Positions 12,131 through 24,830 of a stretch of 64,000 nucleotides of DNA are shown piece by piece. The DNA is from Ipomoea triloba (taxonomy: Eukaryota; Streptophyta; Magnoliopsida; Solanales; Convolvulaceae): positions 5,974,597 through 6,038,596 of the forward strand of contig NC_044920.1 of NCBI RefSeq assembly GCF_003576645.1, written 5' to 3'. The notes below the pieces were generated by a model that saw only the letters and a list, made by a program, of their open reading frames with translations, had not been told where the DNA came from and searched no databases. A program made the position numbers and the translations under genes. Each line of letters opens with the position of its first letter. Position 1 is the first letter of the stretch.

Positions 12131-12660
12131 TACAGCTGGTGATATTATGTTTTTTTTTCCAAGATGACAAAATTTCTATATATCTAGTTATCTACACAAA
12201 AAAATATATCTTCCATACAAATGATTTAGGATAGCAATTGATTCCTATAACTGAGTTGCTAGAGAACGAGCATGTTTGTTCAATTTATAAAAATCCTAAA
12301 CAATAATATATAAAATCTCTAAAGTTTCAGCACCACATGCGCACAACAATTATTTGTTTGAATTCAAGCAAAGATAACATCAGAAAACATAACCCATCCA
12401 AAACATATATTCAATTACACTATATAATATTTAATGTTATAATTTATATAATTATATATTGATCCAAATATTCTTAATATAATATAACAAATCCATTCTG
12501 TGCATCGCACGGGTAAAAATACTAGTATCTATAATACAAAACTATTAAATTAAATATAAGATTTAAATTCTATATAATTAGAATAAATTAAATTTGACAT
12601 ATCTATTTTGAGAAACATTGTCCCTGAGAATAAAAAAACATTACCAAACAAAAGAATAGA

Positions 12661-12790
12661 CATATTCCACCAAAGACCTTGTGGTCTATTGGCACCCGAT
12701 GTCCCAATTTACACTTCCACATGGATGATGAGAGTGGGTTCGAGTCTTAATGGTGGCTTTGTGACTTTTTGTGCTCAAAAAGCCTATTCC
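12661..12790 (+). mobile_element. tRNA-derived SINE-like sequence
   Basis: Contains a pol III A-box-like TGGTCTATTGGC (about 12682) and a B-box GGGTTCGAGTC (12736-12746) at the proper spacing, following GACCTTG. The corresponding site in the right arm (about 31840-31890) lacks it. There is no clear poly-A tail or target duplication, so the ends are approximate. Confidence 0.6.
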
Positions 12791-13005
12791 GTGAAATAGA
12801 CATGTTGAAAATCCTCATGACGTCACCATGCCCGGACTCCCACTCTATTTCAAGTCCTAACTTTATCCATGCATCTTAACTCCTATCTTTACACCTTAAC
12901 CCCTCGGACTTTGCACCTTAACTCATCGAAGTCTTATTTCCTCATGTCTAAACCCCTTGACCTATGCACTTTCACCACCCAAACTTTGCCCCTTATTTCA
13001 ATCTA

Positions 13006-13173
13006 GGGATAAGGGTCAAATAGACCCTCAAATTATACTCAAAACAACAATTAGACCCTCAATCTATAAAAAGTTTCAATTCAACCTTTCAACTCATCAA
13101 ATTAGTGCAATCCACCATTTATCCACCCATTTTACCTGTAACTTTTAGGTTAGCTCACATAAACAGTCACTTG

Positions 13174-13209
<36 letters not shown>

Positions 13210-13979
13210 AGACAGAAGCATACAACGAAGCGAAAAAAAATAGACGACAGAGTCCCCAATTGCGAAGTCGATGAGACACGTGGCTAATCTTCAAGCCATG
13301 GATACTTCAGACTTTGTTCTTGTCTTTAATCTTTTATTTGTCTGGCAGATTCTAGGTCCAAATATATTCAAGCCATGGATACAATAGGACACATAGGATT
13401 TAGCCTTCGGTATTGCTCTGAGTTTGATAAAATGGCGACATGCATCCATGGCTTGAAGATAAAATTACTCCAAATATCTGCAGTCGATCTGGGCCTTAAC
13501 CGGCAGAGCTTGTAGCCGCGGATAAGTCGAGACCAACGCCACTATCCTTCTCTTTGTTCGCCGCCTCCATACGCTAGAAAGTCGCAGGCTACGCATCAAC
13601 GCCTAGAGAAGTCATCCGACCAATCAACAGTTGGAAATTTTGTCGAAGCGAGCTTGGGTGTCTCGTCAGCGCAGTTGGAGACTTCGTCGTCTACTTCTGT
13701 TCGATAGCCATGACAGCTCTCAGCCTCTCAGCCTCTTAGGTTGGTGCTGCTCATACTGCCGAAGTGGCCTCCGGCGTGGTTACAACTTACAAGTACTTTT
13801 ATTTTTTTTAAAATTTATTTTTTTGTCTAGGTAGCTACTTATGTCAGCAGAAGGTTACAGGTAAAATGGGTAGATTGCACTAATTTAACGAGTTAAAAGA
13901 TTCAATTGGAGCTTTTTATAAATTGAGGGTCTAATTACTGTTTTGGATATACTTCGAGGGCCAATTTGACCCTTATCCC
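13006..13979. mobile_element. Mutator-like MITE (974 bp)
   Basis: Termini GGGATAAGGGTCAAATAGACC / ..TTTGACCCTTATCCC. The exact 9-bp target duplication TTCAATCTA is at 12997-13005 and 13980-13988. The right arm (about 31590-31600, minus) shows the uninterrupted TTTCAATCTATAACC empty site. The interior carries a poly-A run (about 13179-13206) and a GC-richer 600-bp filler with a twice-used CAAGCCATGGATAC motif, of unknown origin. Confidence 0.87.
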
Positions 13980-14198
13980 TTCAATCTATAACCTTTCTTC
14001 TAGCCTTTCAAGCTCAAGTTGTGCTCGTCTTCTAAGTCTAATTTTGGCCCCTCATATGTTTCTTGGACCTAGATTCCAAGCCCAATCAATTATTATCAAT
14101 TTATGATAATATACATTCAAAATTATAAGTAACTATAACATTTTAGAATTGATGTAGTCAAATTTGATACCTTATATTAACATTTTAATATTATTTAC

Positions 14199-14722
14199 AG
14201 AGTAACTTTCATTTTTGGTCCTACTGTTATTGGGACATTGCCAATTTTAGTCCACTTCATTAAATTTTACCAGATTGCGGCCAGTCTTATTTAGTCATTG
14301 CCACTTTTAGTCCACAGGTAAAATTTTTGTCAAATAACCGTCCAAAACAGGGGTATTTTGATCTTTTCATGCTTTGATCATCTCCTTTACCCTTTGTAGT
14401 GGTTTTCCTTACTGATTTTCATTCAATGAAGAGGTCCGGCAAAAGCCATGGATTTGTAATGTGGCTCACATTGCTTTCGACGGACCTCTTCAATGGATAA
14501 AAATGTAAGGAAAACCACTGCAAAGGGTCAAGGAGATGACCAAAGCATGAAAAAACCAAAAGTACTCCTATTTTGGATGGCAATTTGTTGACAAAAATTT
14601 TAACGGTGGACTAAAAGTGACAAGGACTAAATAAGACTGGTCACAATGTGACAAAAATTAATGAAGTAGACTAAAATTGGCAATACCCAAATAACAGTAG
14701 GACAAAAAATAAAAATGACTCT
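14199..14722. mobile_element. Foldback MITE (about 524 bp)
   Basis: Ends AGAGTAACTTT.. and ..AAAATGACTCT pair over more than 100 bp. It is flanked by a 7-8 bp direct repeat (T)TATTTAC at 14191-14198 and 14722-14729. The right arm carries the unoccupied site (minus strand ..TTTAATATTATTTACAAAAC at about 31400). Target length suggests hAT, but foldback shape and termini leave the superfamily open. Confidence 0.8.
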
Positions 14723-15560
14723 TATTTACAAAACAAAATAATTTGTTGGACACCTATTACCTCGATCTCTCACACAAATTAATAGGTGGTGTATTATATA
14801 AGCGGCTATATGTGGAATTCCACTCCATACTACGCCAACATGAGAAATTTTGGGGAGATCGATTTATCAAATATTACAATTAAATCTTTTAAATTTATTA
14901 CAACAAATAGTAATGCATGACGTGTATTCAATGACGAAATTAAGAATACTATTTTTTATTTTGGACAGTGTATCATTGTTCTTGCCCAGGCCACTGGGTG
15001 GCAATTATTGTTTGCTTTATCATTTATTTTATATTAATTAATGAATAATGATTGTTGGCTTTTGATAAAGTTCTGATAACCTTCAACTTTGTACTTTTTC
15101 TACTTCACTTTCGGATAAGTATAAGGAGCCTTTAAAATAAAATTGTAAATCAAAGGACAGGTGTCAAAGAAATGAAAAAGAAAAGGAAAAACCACATATT
15201 GGTCAACATAAATTAATTTAAACAAATTTAGTAACTTAATTATTCGTAATGTCGTCCTTTTAATCTCTAATATTATATAATTGTCAAATTTTATTAATAT
15301 GTGATGTTATTTTTATCATTTAAAATTAATATTCACTATTAAAATGACGTTCGCACGGATAGAATAAATTTTAACCATGAATATTGAATCTAAATGAAAA
15401 AATAATAATTTTTAAAAAAATGTTATCGTGGACAAAATTTTAAAAAATGAAGCATTTCACGTGCAAAAAGTATTGTTTTCTGAAAAGAAAAAAAAATATA
15501 TAAATTAATTCCGATCCAATTGACAGGTGTCTCGTGATAGAATAAAACATATTATAAAAA

Positions 15561-15927
15561 GGAAAAAGTATCAAATAGGCCACTGAATTTATCGCTTTTG
15601 TGCAATTGGGTCATTGAACTTAAAAAGTGTGCAATTCAACCATCAAACAAGCAAAATTTGTGCAATTAGACTATTTTTACAAAAATTTTCTGGTAAAATC
15701 CAATTATATTACTAACATATATGTATCAAAAGTGGCATTTTCTTCTACCATACTAGTTGAGAGTCAATATTGAATTGTTTTTAACTCAAATTGAATTAAA
15801 ATTTTTTAGAAAAATGTCCTACTTGCACTTATTTTACTTGTTTGATGGTTGAATTGCACACTTTTTAAGTTCAATGGCCTAATTGCACAAAAGCGATAAG
15901 TTTAGTGGCCTATTTGACACTTTTTCC
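15561..15927. mobile_element. Foldback MITE, Mutator-like (367 bp, copy 2)
   Basis: Same termini, length and interior as 3295-3661. The exact 9-bp target duplication TTATAAAAA is at 15552-15560 and 15928-15936. The right arm at about 30385-30400 is empty at this site. Confidence 0.9.
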
Positions 15928-15990
15928 TTATAAAAATAGAGCAAATATAGTGTTAGTCAAAGAGCATTACAAGTGAATAATAAAATAGTA

Positions 15991-16225
15991 CTACCTCCGT
16001 CCATTTTGCATGACTGAAATTATTTTTAATCCAATTTATATAATATTAAGTTTAGCAATAATATATAAAATTTATATATTTAGAAACGACATTAAAAGTA
16101 CTATTAAACACAACAAATTAAATTTAAAAATAATAAAAAATTACTAAAGAAAATAAGAAATGAAGAAAGAGTTGGTTTGACCAATGAGTAGTAAATAGGA
16201 CAGGTAAGATGTGACAGAGGGCGTA
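15991..16225. mobile_element. Stowaway-like MITE (left arm)
   Basis: Starts after TA with CTACCTCCGTCC and ends ..CAGAGGGCG-TA, the degenerate CTCCCTCCGT terminal repeat of Stowaway/Tc1-mariner MITEs. A mirror-image copy is present at 30081-30330, so it predates the inverted duplication. A third relative lies at about 38880-39130. Confidence 0.65.
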
Positions 16226-16324
16226 ATAGATTTACTATCGAATTAAATATTTACAGTTTAGATATTTACAATTTTAAATATTTTATCAGTAAAATTTCGT
16301 TGATAAATTAATAGTTAATTTCAA

Positions 16325-16825
16325 GAATGATCTTTTTACTATTGAAATTTATCAATTTTTATTATCGACTTACAAATTACAATTAGATCATAAACAGTCC
16401 CTTTACTATTGATATTTACCAATTTTTATTATCGACTTTTTATAATTTGACCATAAATGATCCCTTGATTATTGAATTTGTTCCAAATTTGGTCCTTTAG
16501 TTAAATATACATTTATTAAACATTAAATTTAAGGGTAATAATGTACAAATTAGCTTGTTGTTGAGATGGTCAAAGTTGGTTACTAAATGATGTGAAGAAC
16601 CAAAATTTTAATTATTACCCTTAAATTTAATGTTTACTAAATGAATATTTAACTGAATGACTAAATTTGGAACAAAACCAATAGTCAAAAAATTATTTAT
16701 GATGAAATGAAAAGTTGAGGATGAAAATTGATAAATGTCAATAGTCAAGGGATCACTTATGATCCAATTGAAAGTCGGAGATAAAAATTGGTAAATGTCA
16801 ACAGTTTATTGATCATTCCTGGGAT
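16325..16825. repeat. Foldback repeat at the inner edge of the left arm
   Basis: The left half (16325-16540) returns as an imperfect reverse complement at 16621-16825 around an 80-bp loop. The right arm contains only one half (29723-29990). The mirror homology between the arms therefore stops at this loop. Confidence 0.7.
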
Positions 16826-16975
16826 TAGCTCATAAATTAAATAATTACGCGTTGTAGTAATTTACCTATAGTCTAAATTTTATCAACAAAAGCAATGTGA
16901 CTACTTATTAGAATATTAAGATACTGGAGGCAACCCAACTAAATTAGCTGGATTATTAATTTTATAATCAGAAAA

Positions 16976-17329
16976 TGTAAGACTTTTCCCAATATGGGCT
17001 TTAATAATGTGGTGCAAGTGGACTAGGCCCATTAAGCTATAGGTTGGATTGGACATCTAGGTTTAGTCCAATCCACCATATGCCTATATAAGCCTGCATT
17101 GATGGGATGCAGGATAGACAATCATATAGACGACATGGTACTCACACTGCTCAGAAAATACCAGGACACCATCTAGGGTTCTGAGTCAAGTGTGAGACAA
17201 AACGACTAACACAGGCAACACAACAAGGCATCAACTATGGCTGGAGATCAACGATCTATGCTTCCGCTATTACGAGGTTAGGCTACTCGTAAACTCAGTA
17301 TATGTTTAGATAAGATTTATGATCTTACA
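16976..17329 (+). repeat. 5' LTR of element 1
   Basis: 354 bp, TG..CA ends, with a TATA-like CTATATAAGCC at about 17092. It contains a short inverted pair (GGTTGGATTGGACATCTAGG and AGTCCAATCCACC). Confidence 0.92.
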
Positions 17330-17330
17330 T

Positions 17331-17345
17331 TTGGTATCAAGAGCT
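17331..17345 (+). promoter_or_regulatory. Primer-binding site of element 1
   Basis: TTGGTATCAAGAGC directly after the 5' LTR resembles the complement of the initiator methionine tRNA 3' end (consensus TGGTATCAGAGC), with one inserted base. Confidence 0.75.
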
Positions 17346-17569
17346 TTATAATCTCTGTTTGGTTGATTGTTTTGCCTAAAACAATATTAATTTATTTTCA
17401 TATACATTTATATTTTTTTTGTATATGATTTTTGGACTGTTAAAGTTTAATATTTGGACTGCTGAAATTTTTTTTTTTTAGCATTAAGCAATAATTTTTT
17501 TTTTAAAATTAAAGGAGGAATTTGTATTTCTTATATTAAAAAAAATATATCTGATATTTTTTTTCTCCC

Positions 17570-18190
17570 TCTTCCGTCGTTTTTACGAGGTTCGCCGATG
17601 GACATTTTTCCCTCGCCGGAGGACTACCGGACTTCTGTTTGCCGGATCGTCGGCGGAGCAGCGGTGTACTAAGGTTGTTGGCGTTGCGCAGAGGCAAGAT
17701 GCGGAGGAGCGGAGGAGGCGGGCTGGTCCCTCTCCTTCTTCAGTCTGCGTTTTCGCGTTCTCCTCTCCATGAGGATGACGACGACGAGGTTTCGCGAGGA
17801 GGAAAGACGGCGTCGGCGGTGGCGCTGGTTTTCTAGTGACGATGGTGCGACGACGGCGACCAGGGAACGATTCTTCAGGCACTGTCGACGCGGCAACGCA
17901 GATTTCTTGTACTGCCGAACCCCATTTCTCTGGCCGCTGCTTTTCATCTTTTCTTCTGGTTTTCCGGCGATTCTATGAGGAACGGCAACGACTGGTCATG
18001 GGCGACGAAGGGTGATGTTGACCGGTTCTCCGCTGTGAGCCTTGCTGCTGGGAGGACATCGTCATGGGTGCTGCGGTCGGCGGAGTTGGTTGTCGCTGCT
18101 CCACATGGGGCGTTGTTGTTTTAGGATGGCGATGGAGGGAGGCACTGGCTGCCGCTCGCTGGCCGGAGATGTTACGGAAGAAAACGGATG
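17570..18190. other. GC-rich island in element 1
   Basis: A sharply GC-richer 600-bp block in the 5' part of an AT-rich element, with several overlapping open frames of 65-99 codons on both strands rich in R, S and P. No family is recognised and no frame is longer than expected for GC-rich sequence. I read it as non-coding leader or captured sequence. It reappears at 19411-20031 because of the duplication around N19056. Confidence 0.6.
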
Positions 18191-21159
18191 ACTGGTACGC
18201 ACCACTAGCTTCCTATTAAAGTGCAATATATTATCTTTTATTTACCATATATTAATATTTGCCATATTTCTTAATTATATATTAATTTTGGTAAATGGTG
18301 ATTATTTAGTTTATTATTGCCATATTAATATTATCTTAATTACTTATTAAATATGGTAAATGGTAAAGGAGTACTGTGTACTGGTACCATGCCTATTAAA
18401 GTGCAATTATTTTATTTACTATATATTTTATTTACCTTATTAATAATTACTTATTAAATATGGTAAATGGTAATTATTAGGTTTAATATTGCCATATTTA
18501 TATTACCTAATTTGATATTGTATATTATTGGCAAATGGTAAATATATAGTAATATTATACATATTAATTTTGATAAATGATAATTATTTGGTTTAATATT
18601 GCCATATTAATATTACCTTAATTAATATTGTATATTATTTTTGGCAATGGTAAATGTATGGTAATTGCTTGTTTTGGAATATTTAATACCCTTTATTTTT
18701 TTTCCTTCATTGTGGTATTAAATTCATAATTAAATTATTATTCAATTTTGAACAAATTATTAAGTTTTAATTTGTTTGAATTTTAATTTTAATATTGAAT
18801 ATTCGGTTTAAATTGTATTCAGTGTTACAGTTTAAATATTTAATTGTGGAGTTTGAGTTCATAATATGCATAATCTGAGCATGTTATATATGTTTTTTTA
18901 TTGCACTAATTATATTATTTGATTGTTATATTTATATCTATAGAAAAGCATGTTCATTAAGATTGAATTTAGAGCCTTTTAGGACTGAATTATATGCTTA
19001 TTATGCATGTTTTAGTGCCTTTTAGGTGAATTTAGTGCCTTTAAGAATAGATTATNCAACACAACAAGGCATCAACTATGGCTGGAGATCAACGATCTAT
19101 GCTTCCGCTATTACGAGGTTAGGCTACTCGTAAACTCAGTATATGTTTAGATAAGATTTATGATCTTACATTTGGTATCAAGAGCTTTATAATCTCTGTT
19201 TGGTTGATTGTTTTGCCTAAAACAATATTAATTTATTTTCATATACATTTATATTTTTTTTGTATATGATTTTTGGACTGTTAAAGTTTAATATTTGGAC
19301 TGCTGAAATTTTTTTTTTTTAGCATTAAGCAATAATTTTTTTTTTAAAATTAAAGGAGGAATTTGTATTTCTTATATTAAAAAAAATATATCTGATATTT
19401 TTTTTCTCCCTCTTCCGTCGTTTTTACGAGGTTCGCCGATGGACATTTTTCCCTCGCCGGAGGACTACCGGACTTCTGTTTGCCGGATCGTCGGCGGAGC
19501 AGCGGTGTACTAAGGTTGTTGGCGTTGCGCAGAGGCAAGATGCGGAGGAGCGGAGGAGGCGGGCTGGTCCCTCTCCTTCTTCAGTCTGCGTTTTCGCGTT
19601 CTCCTCTCCATGAGGATGACGACGACGAGGTTTCGCGAGGAGGAAAGACGGCGTCGGCGGTGGCGCTGGTTTTCTAGTGACGATGGTGCGACGACGGCGA
19701 CCAGGGAACGATTCTTCAGGCACTGTCGACGCGGCAACGCAGATTTCTTGTACTGCCGAACCCCATTTCTCTGGCCGCTGCTTTTCATCTTTTCTTCTGG
19801 TTTTCCGGCGATTCTATGAGGAACGGCAACGACTGGTCATGGGCGACGAAGGGTGATGTTGACCGGTTCTCCGCTGTGAGCCTTGCTGCTGGGAGGACAT
19901 CGTCATGGGTGCTGCGGTCGGCGGAGTTGGTTGTCGCTGCTCCACATGGGGCGTTGTTGTTTTAGGATGGCGATGGAGGGAGGCACTGGCTGCCGCTCGC
20001 TGGCCGGAGATGTTACGGAAGAAAACGGATGACTGGTACGCACCACTAGCTTCCTATTAAAGTGCAATATATTATCTTTTATTTACCATATATTAATATT
20101 TGCCATATTTCTTAATTATATATTAATTTTGGTAAATGGTGATTATTTAGTTTATTATTGCCATATTAATATTATCTTAATTACTTATTAAATATGGTAA
20201 ATGGTAAAGGAGTACTGTGTACTGGTACCATGCCTATTAAAGTGCAATTATTTTATTTACTATATATTTTATTTACCTTATTAATAATTACTTATTAAAT
20301 ATGGTAAATGGTAATTATTAGGTTTAATATTGCCATATTTATATTACCTAATTTGATATTGTATATTATTGGCAAATGGTAAATATATAGTAATATTATA
20401 CATATTAATTTTGATAAATGATAATTATTTGGTTTAATATTGCCATATTAATATTACCTTAATTAATATTGTATATTATTTTTGGCAATGGTAAATGTAT
20501 GGTAATTGCTTGTTTTGGAATATTTAATACCCTTTATTTTTTTTCCTTCATTGTGGTATTAAATTCATAATTAAATTATTATTCAATTTTGAACAAATTA
20601 TTAAGTTTTAATTTGTTTGAATTTTAATTTTAATATTGAATATTCGGTTTAAATTGTATTCAGTGTTACAGTTTAAATATTTAATTGTGGAGTTTGAGTT
20701 CATAATATGCATAATCTGAGCATGTTATATATGTTTTTTTATTGCACTAATTATATTATTTGATTGTTATATTTATATCTATAGAAAAGCATGTTCATTA
20801 AGATTGAATTTAGAGCCTTTTAGGACTGAATTATATGCTTATTATGCATGTTTTAGTGCCTTTTAGGTGAATTTAGTGCCTTTAAGAATAGATTATGCAT
20901 ATTCTTACTTTTTCAGTCAATACTCCACTTCTTTTGGAGGATTTCAAAGCACATAGAGTACATACAACTTTTCATAGTACTACCCTATTTAAAGCCTTAT
21001 CCTTAGGTCAATCTACATTTATATAGATCAACTAAATGATTTTACTTTAAATATGAGAACACATGATTTAGGGAAGTTTCTTGAGAACACATGATTTAGG
21101 GAAGTTTCTTGGGGAGGAAGACTAGTTCCCTGGCCCTGGCTTTCACGCCTTGCTGGCTT

Positions 21160-21362
21160 AAACCGCCATATTGCTACTAGTCCCCTTGCGACGCTACTCT
21201 GAAACCGCCATATTGCTACTAGTCCCCTTGCGACGCTACTCTGTCTAAGGAGTTGGTTTTTTAGTCCCCTTGCGACGCTACTCTGTCTAAGGAGTTGGTT
21301 TTTAATGGAGCCTTAGCACCTACTCTGTCTAAGGAGTTGGTTTTTAATGGAGCCTTAGCACC
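21160..21362 (+). repeat. Chain of three overlapping 42-bp duplications
   Basis: Three successive perfect tandem duplications, each with a period of exactly 42 bp, start at 21160/21202, 21221/21263 and 21279/21321. The units overlap, as if one ancestral 100-bp segment had been duplicated piecewise. A 28-bp duplication precedes them (21055/21083). Confidence 0.92.
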
Positions 21363-24300
21363 AACCAACTTTCCTAGGAGTATACCTAAGGATTGTCTAT
21401 CATGTTTTGGTTTAATATGTTTGATTAGGCTTTAAATACCCTTGCCATTGTGATTATGTTCAGTTTTGGTCAATTAAAGAGTAGCTACATCATCTTTAAT
21501 TTACTTAAATTACATATTAAGGATTAATCACATAAAGTTTAGGCAAGAAACCTTGTAGTTAACTCTGCGTTATATAACGAAATTTAGCCCACAGACAATT
21601 TTGTTATATTTAAAGGGTTAATTAGGATAAAATACTAAACTATGATCATAATTTGCTCAATGAGATTATGCATCGGCATATAGCTTGCTAGTTTTGTCAT
21701 TAAGAGTGGATAAACCTTACCCAACCCGTACCCATTCCGTTTCCACCTTTCAGTTTTGGTAATATTATGTACTTCACTTACCCTCTCTCTCTATTATGTG
21801 TCTTAAAAATCCTCACCAAGCCTTAAGTTAACCACTAATTTGGACTAGTCACATATGTTATTTTTACAAATATGGAAACATTAAGAAGGTGTCTTACCAT
21901 AATTTGGTTGTCATTGTTAAATATTAATGGTGGTTATAATGTTGATTATTACCATCAAATATCTTAATTAATGAAACCGTTAATGTTAATATGGTATTCA
22001 GTTATAAATCCTGAATTGTTTTCAATTAAGTTTATGTGACAATGTTCCAGTTAAGAAAATATTTTGGTCATTATTATATTCTTGGCCTTTTTCGGACCTT
22101 AAATTTTATTAAGTTTCAAAATTATATCCGAAAATGTTTCTACAGTTAGCGGTTATAACTATTTTTTTTCATATTTAGTCTCCTATTTAATGTGATAATA
22201 TTATTATGGTTATTGCTTTTTGGATTATTTGCAATTTGCCATTAATGATAATAATATTATTAATTGGGTTATGGAGAATCAATTTAGTAATTTAGAAAAA
22301 AAAAACATATTTGGCAAGGCAACTGGCTATTGCCACTAATTACATAATTCTTTAAGTTCTTTGAATTATGATTTTAGTGCGTTAGGCCCATAATTGATTA
22401 AGTATGAATAAAGAATATTTAGTGTAAATTCACACTTTATAGTTGGTTCATACTTTTTAGTTAGTTTTATACATTCAATCACATTAAGTGCATAATATTA
22501 AGTTTAATTATGCAATTTTGGTTTGTGAGATTTTAGTTTACAAATGACAATATATACTTTTAGTTAGATATTGTTGAAATTTGTGAATTTGGTCTATTTC
22601 TCATAAATTAAATTTAGTGTGCTGCATTAAAACATTTTGTATTGGGCTTAAAGTTTGAAATTTCAAAGTATATATTTATTACTTTACTATTAAAAAATTT
22701 GGGTCTCTTTGGTTTGGACTCATTATAGTTTGAATATTAAGTTTATTCTTTGGAAGTTCATATTAAAAATTGTCTTTAAGTTATGCAATTTGTTTAGAAT
22801 ATATGAGTTAAATGCCTAATTTTATGCATATTAATTTGTCCAACGCATAATATTTTGTTATGCAATTTTTTTTTTAATTATGCCTTTAGCAATGCATCAA
22901 TTTAAGATGGAATTATATTAGTTCCTAATTAAGTTGGACTTATGCATAAACTTTAATTACGGTAGTGCATGAACTTAGTACATTTGGACCGTTAATTCAG
23001 TTCACCCATTTAAGCTTCAAACATAGGTGAACCATGTAATTTTGGTGTATACCCTACATTTTTTTTTTAGGTTTATACCCCAAACAGTTATACATTGAGT
23101 GCATATGAATTGAGGAGGCATACTAGTTTTATGGCCAAGACTTAAGAACATCTAGTGCCACTAGTCCCCTTAAATATCATATATTTGGACTTTCCCATCA
23201 CAATCTGGTATAATCTGTTTGTTAAATTTTTATTTTTTTAATAATTCCTTGCCAACACATTTGATTTCAGATCATTAAAGAATAGCCATAGCATATTTAA
23301 TTTACTGATTTTTCTTAAGTTTAAATCACATAAAGGTTAGGCAATGAATTGATAATTGTCTAGTGATCTTATAATTTTAATTTGGTTGGGGAGTAGCCAC
23401 AACATCCTTTAATCAGTTAAAATTATATATTGAGCAGTTTATCTTGATCACATAAAGTTTTAGACATATCATTTGTGATTAATTGTATTTAATATGATGG
23501 AATTTAGCCCACAGGAAATTTCATTATATTTGTATGATTAATTAGGATTAAATACTGGACTATGATCATAATTTAGCCCACAGGCAATTATGTATCGGAA
23601 TGTAGTTTAGTAGTTTTTTCAGTAATGATAGAAATAAATAAATTTATTTAGTTTATGATTATTTCCATCTCTATCATAAAGTTTAATTTTATGATGCAAA
23701 TTTTAGATCATATTTCTTAATTTACCCACAAGGATTAAGAAAAGGAACATGATTTCTTATGTTTTATCATAATAGTTGTAATGAATCTCGTTGATTAAAA
23801 CTTTAGCCTACATGCAAGTTTTATATCACTTGATTCTTCAACTCATTTGATAATTGTTTCATCATAAAATTTCAGTTGGATCTAATTGAGTAAAACTTTA
23901 GCCCACAGGCAAGTTTTATGTCTCTAGATTCTTCTGTCTATTTAATAATTGGGATGAAATTTTATCATAAGGGTTTTAATTGGATTTAATAGAATTAAAA
24001 CTTTAGCCTATAGGCAAGTTTTATGTCAATAAATCCATCACCCATTAGATAATAATTTTATCACAATTTCTTAGAATTTATAAATTTAGTTAAATTATAC
24101 TTCTAAGTTTTCATGGTTTGCATTGGCAAAACATGTATTTAGTTACTTCCCAAAATTTAACCACTTTTATTAATTATTTCGCGAATCTTGCTCGGTTATT
24201 TGGACTAACTGTAGTAAGTTACGTGATATATTTGATATATCTCTTTTGGTTTCTAAGAATAAAATGTACCTCTTCGAGCCAAATTCCAACTTGGTTTTGA

Positions 24301-24560
24301 AAAGTGTATTTTAGTATATCCAACTAATGGTGGGGAATTGTATCTTCATTATTTAGTTGGATTGGAACCAAATATTGATTATTTAGTATGCCCAACTAAT
24401 GGTGGGGAATTATATATCTTCATTATTTAGTTGGTTAAATCAATTCTGACTACGTATATCATTAATTCTGCTGAAGAATATTTTAATCAGTGGGAGTGAT
24501 AATTTAGAAAAAGATCATTAAGATGCTCCATTAAGAGATTCCACAAGTATTAATGTTGTA

Positions 24561-24830
24561 TTTGTTCATATAAATTCATAAGTTCAAATTATTGAACTTG
24601 TATTTGTTCATATAAATTCATAAGTTCAAATTATTGAACATTTATTTGTTCATATAAATTCATAAGTTCAAATTATTGAACATTTGGTTGTTCATATAAA
24701 TTCATAAGTTCAAATTATTGAACATTTGGTTGTGCAAATAAATTCATAAGTTCAAATTATTGAACATTTGGTTGTGCAACAAAATTCATAAGTTCAAATT
24801 ATTGAACATTTGGTTGTGCAACATATTTAT
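24561..24830 (+). repeat. 42-bp minisatellite, about 6.4 copies
   Basis: Units start every 42 bases (24561, 24603, 24645, 24687, 24729, 24771, 24813), built on TTCATAAGTTCAAATTATTG. Later units carry shared substitutions (TTGTTCATAT becoming GTTGTGCAA), so the array is real and has an internal history. Confidence 0.93.

Larger units (their letters stand above)
9845..12525 (+). mobile_element. Non-autonomous Helitron with helicase remains
   Basis: The 5' end is A|TCTATACTATTAATAAAAAC. The 3' end carries a short hairpin (GTGC-ATC-GCAC) followed by CGGGTAAAAATACTAG|T, the typical Helitron hairpin plus CTAG terminus between host A and T. A second 5'-type terminus occurs at 10102 (TCTATATTATTAATAAAAAC), so the active unit may be 10102-12525. 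It contains a PIF1-like helicase fragment at 11776-12130; no Rep domain is seen. Confidence 0.78.
17216..20896. repeat. 1,840-bp tandem copy split by a single N
   Basis: 17216-19055 and 19057-20896 appear identical, separated by one N at 19056. The second copy runs on into the rest of the element; the first ends at the N. This is the signature of two overlapping contig ends placed side by side, not of a biological duplication. Confidence 0.85.

Noticed and set aside
17583..17978. Overlapping open frames on both strands as genes
   Set aside because: Frames overlap on both strands in a GC-rich island inside element 1; R/S/P-rich with no domain, and duplicated exactly at 19424-19819 by the assembly copy.
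24561..24830. Regular direct repeats resembling a CRISPR array
   Set aside because: Units are contiguous 42-bp copies with no unique spacers, in plant retroelement DNA; it is a minisatellite.
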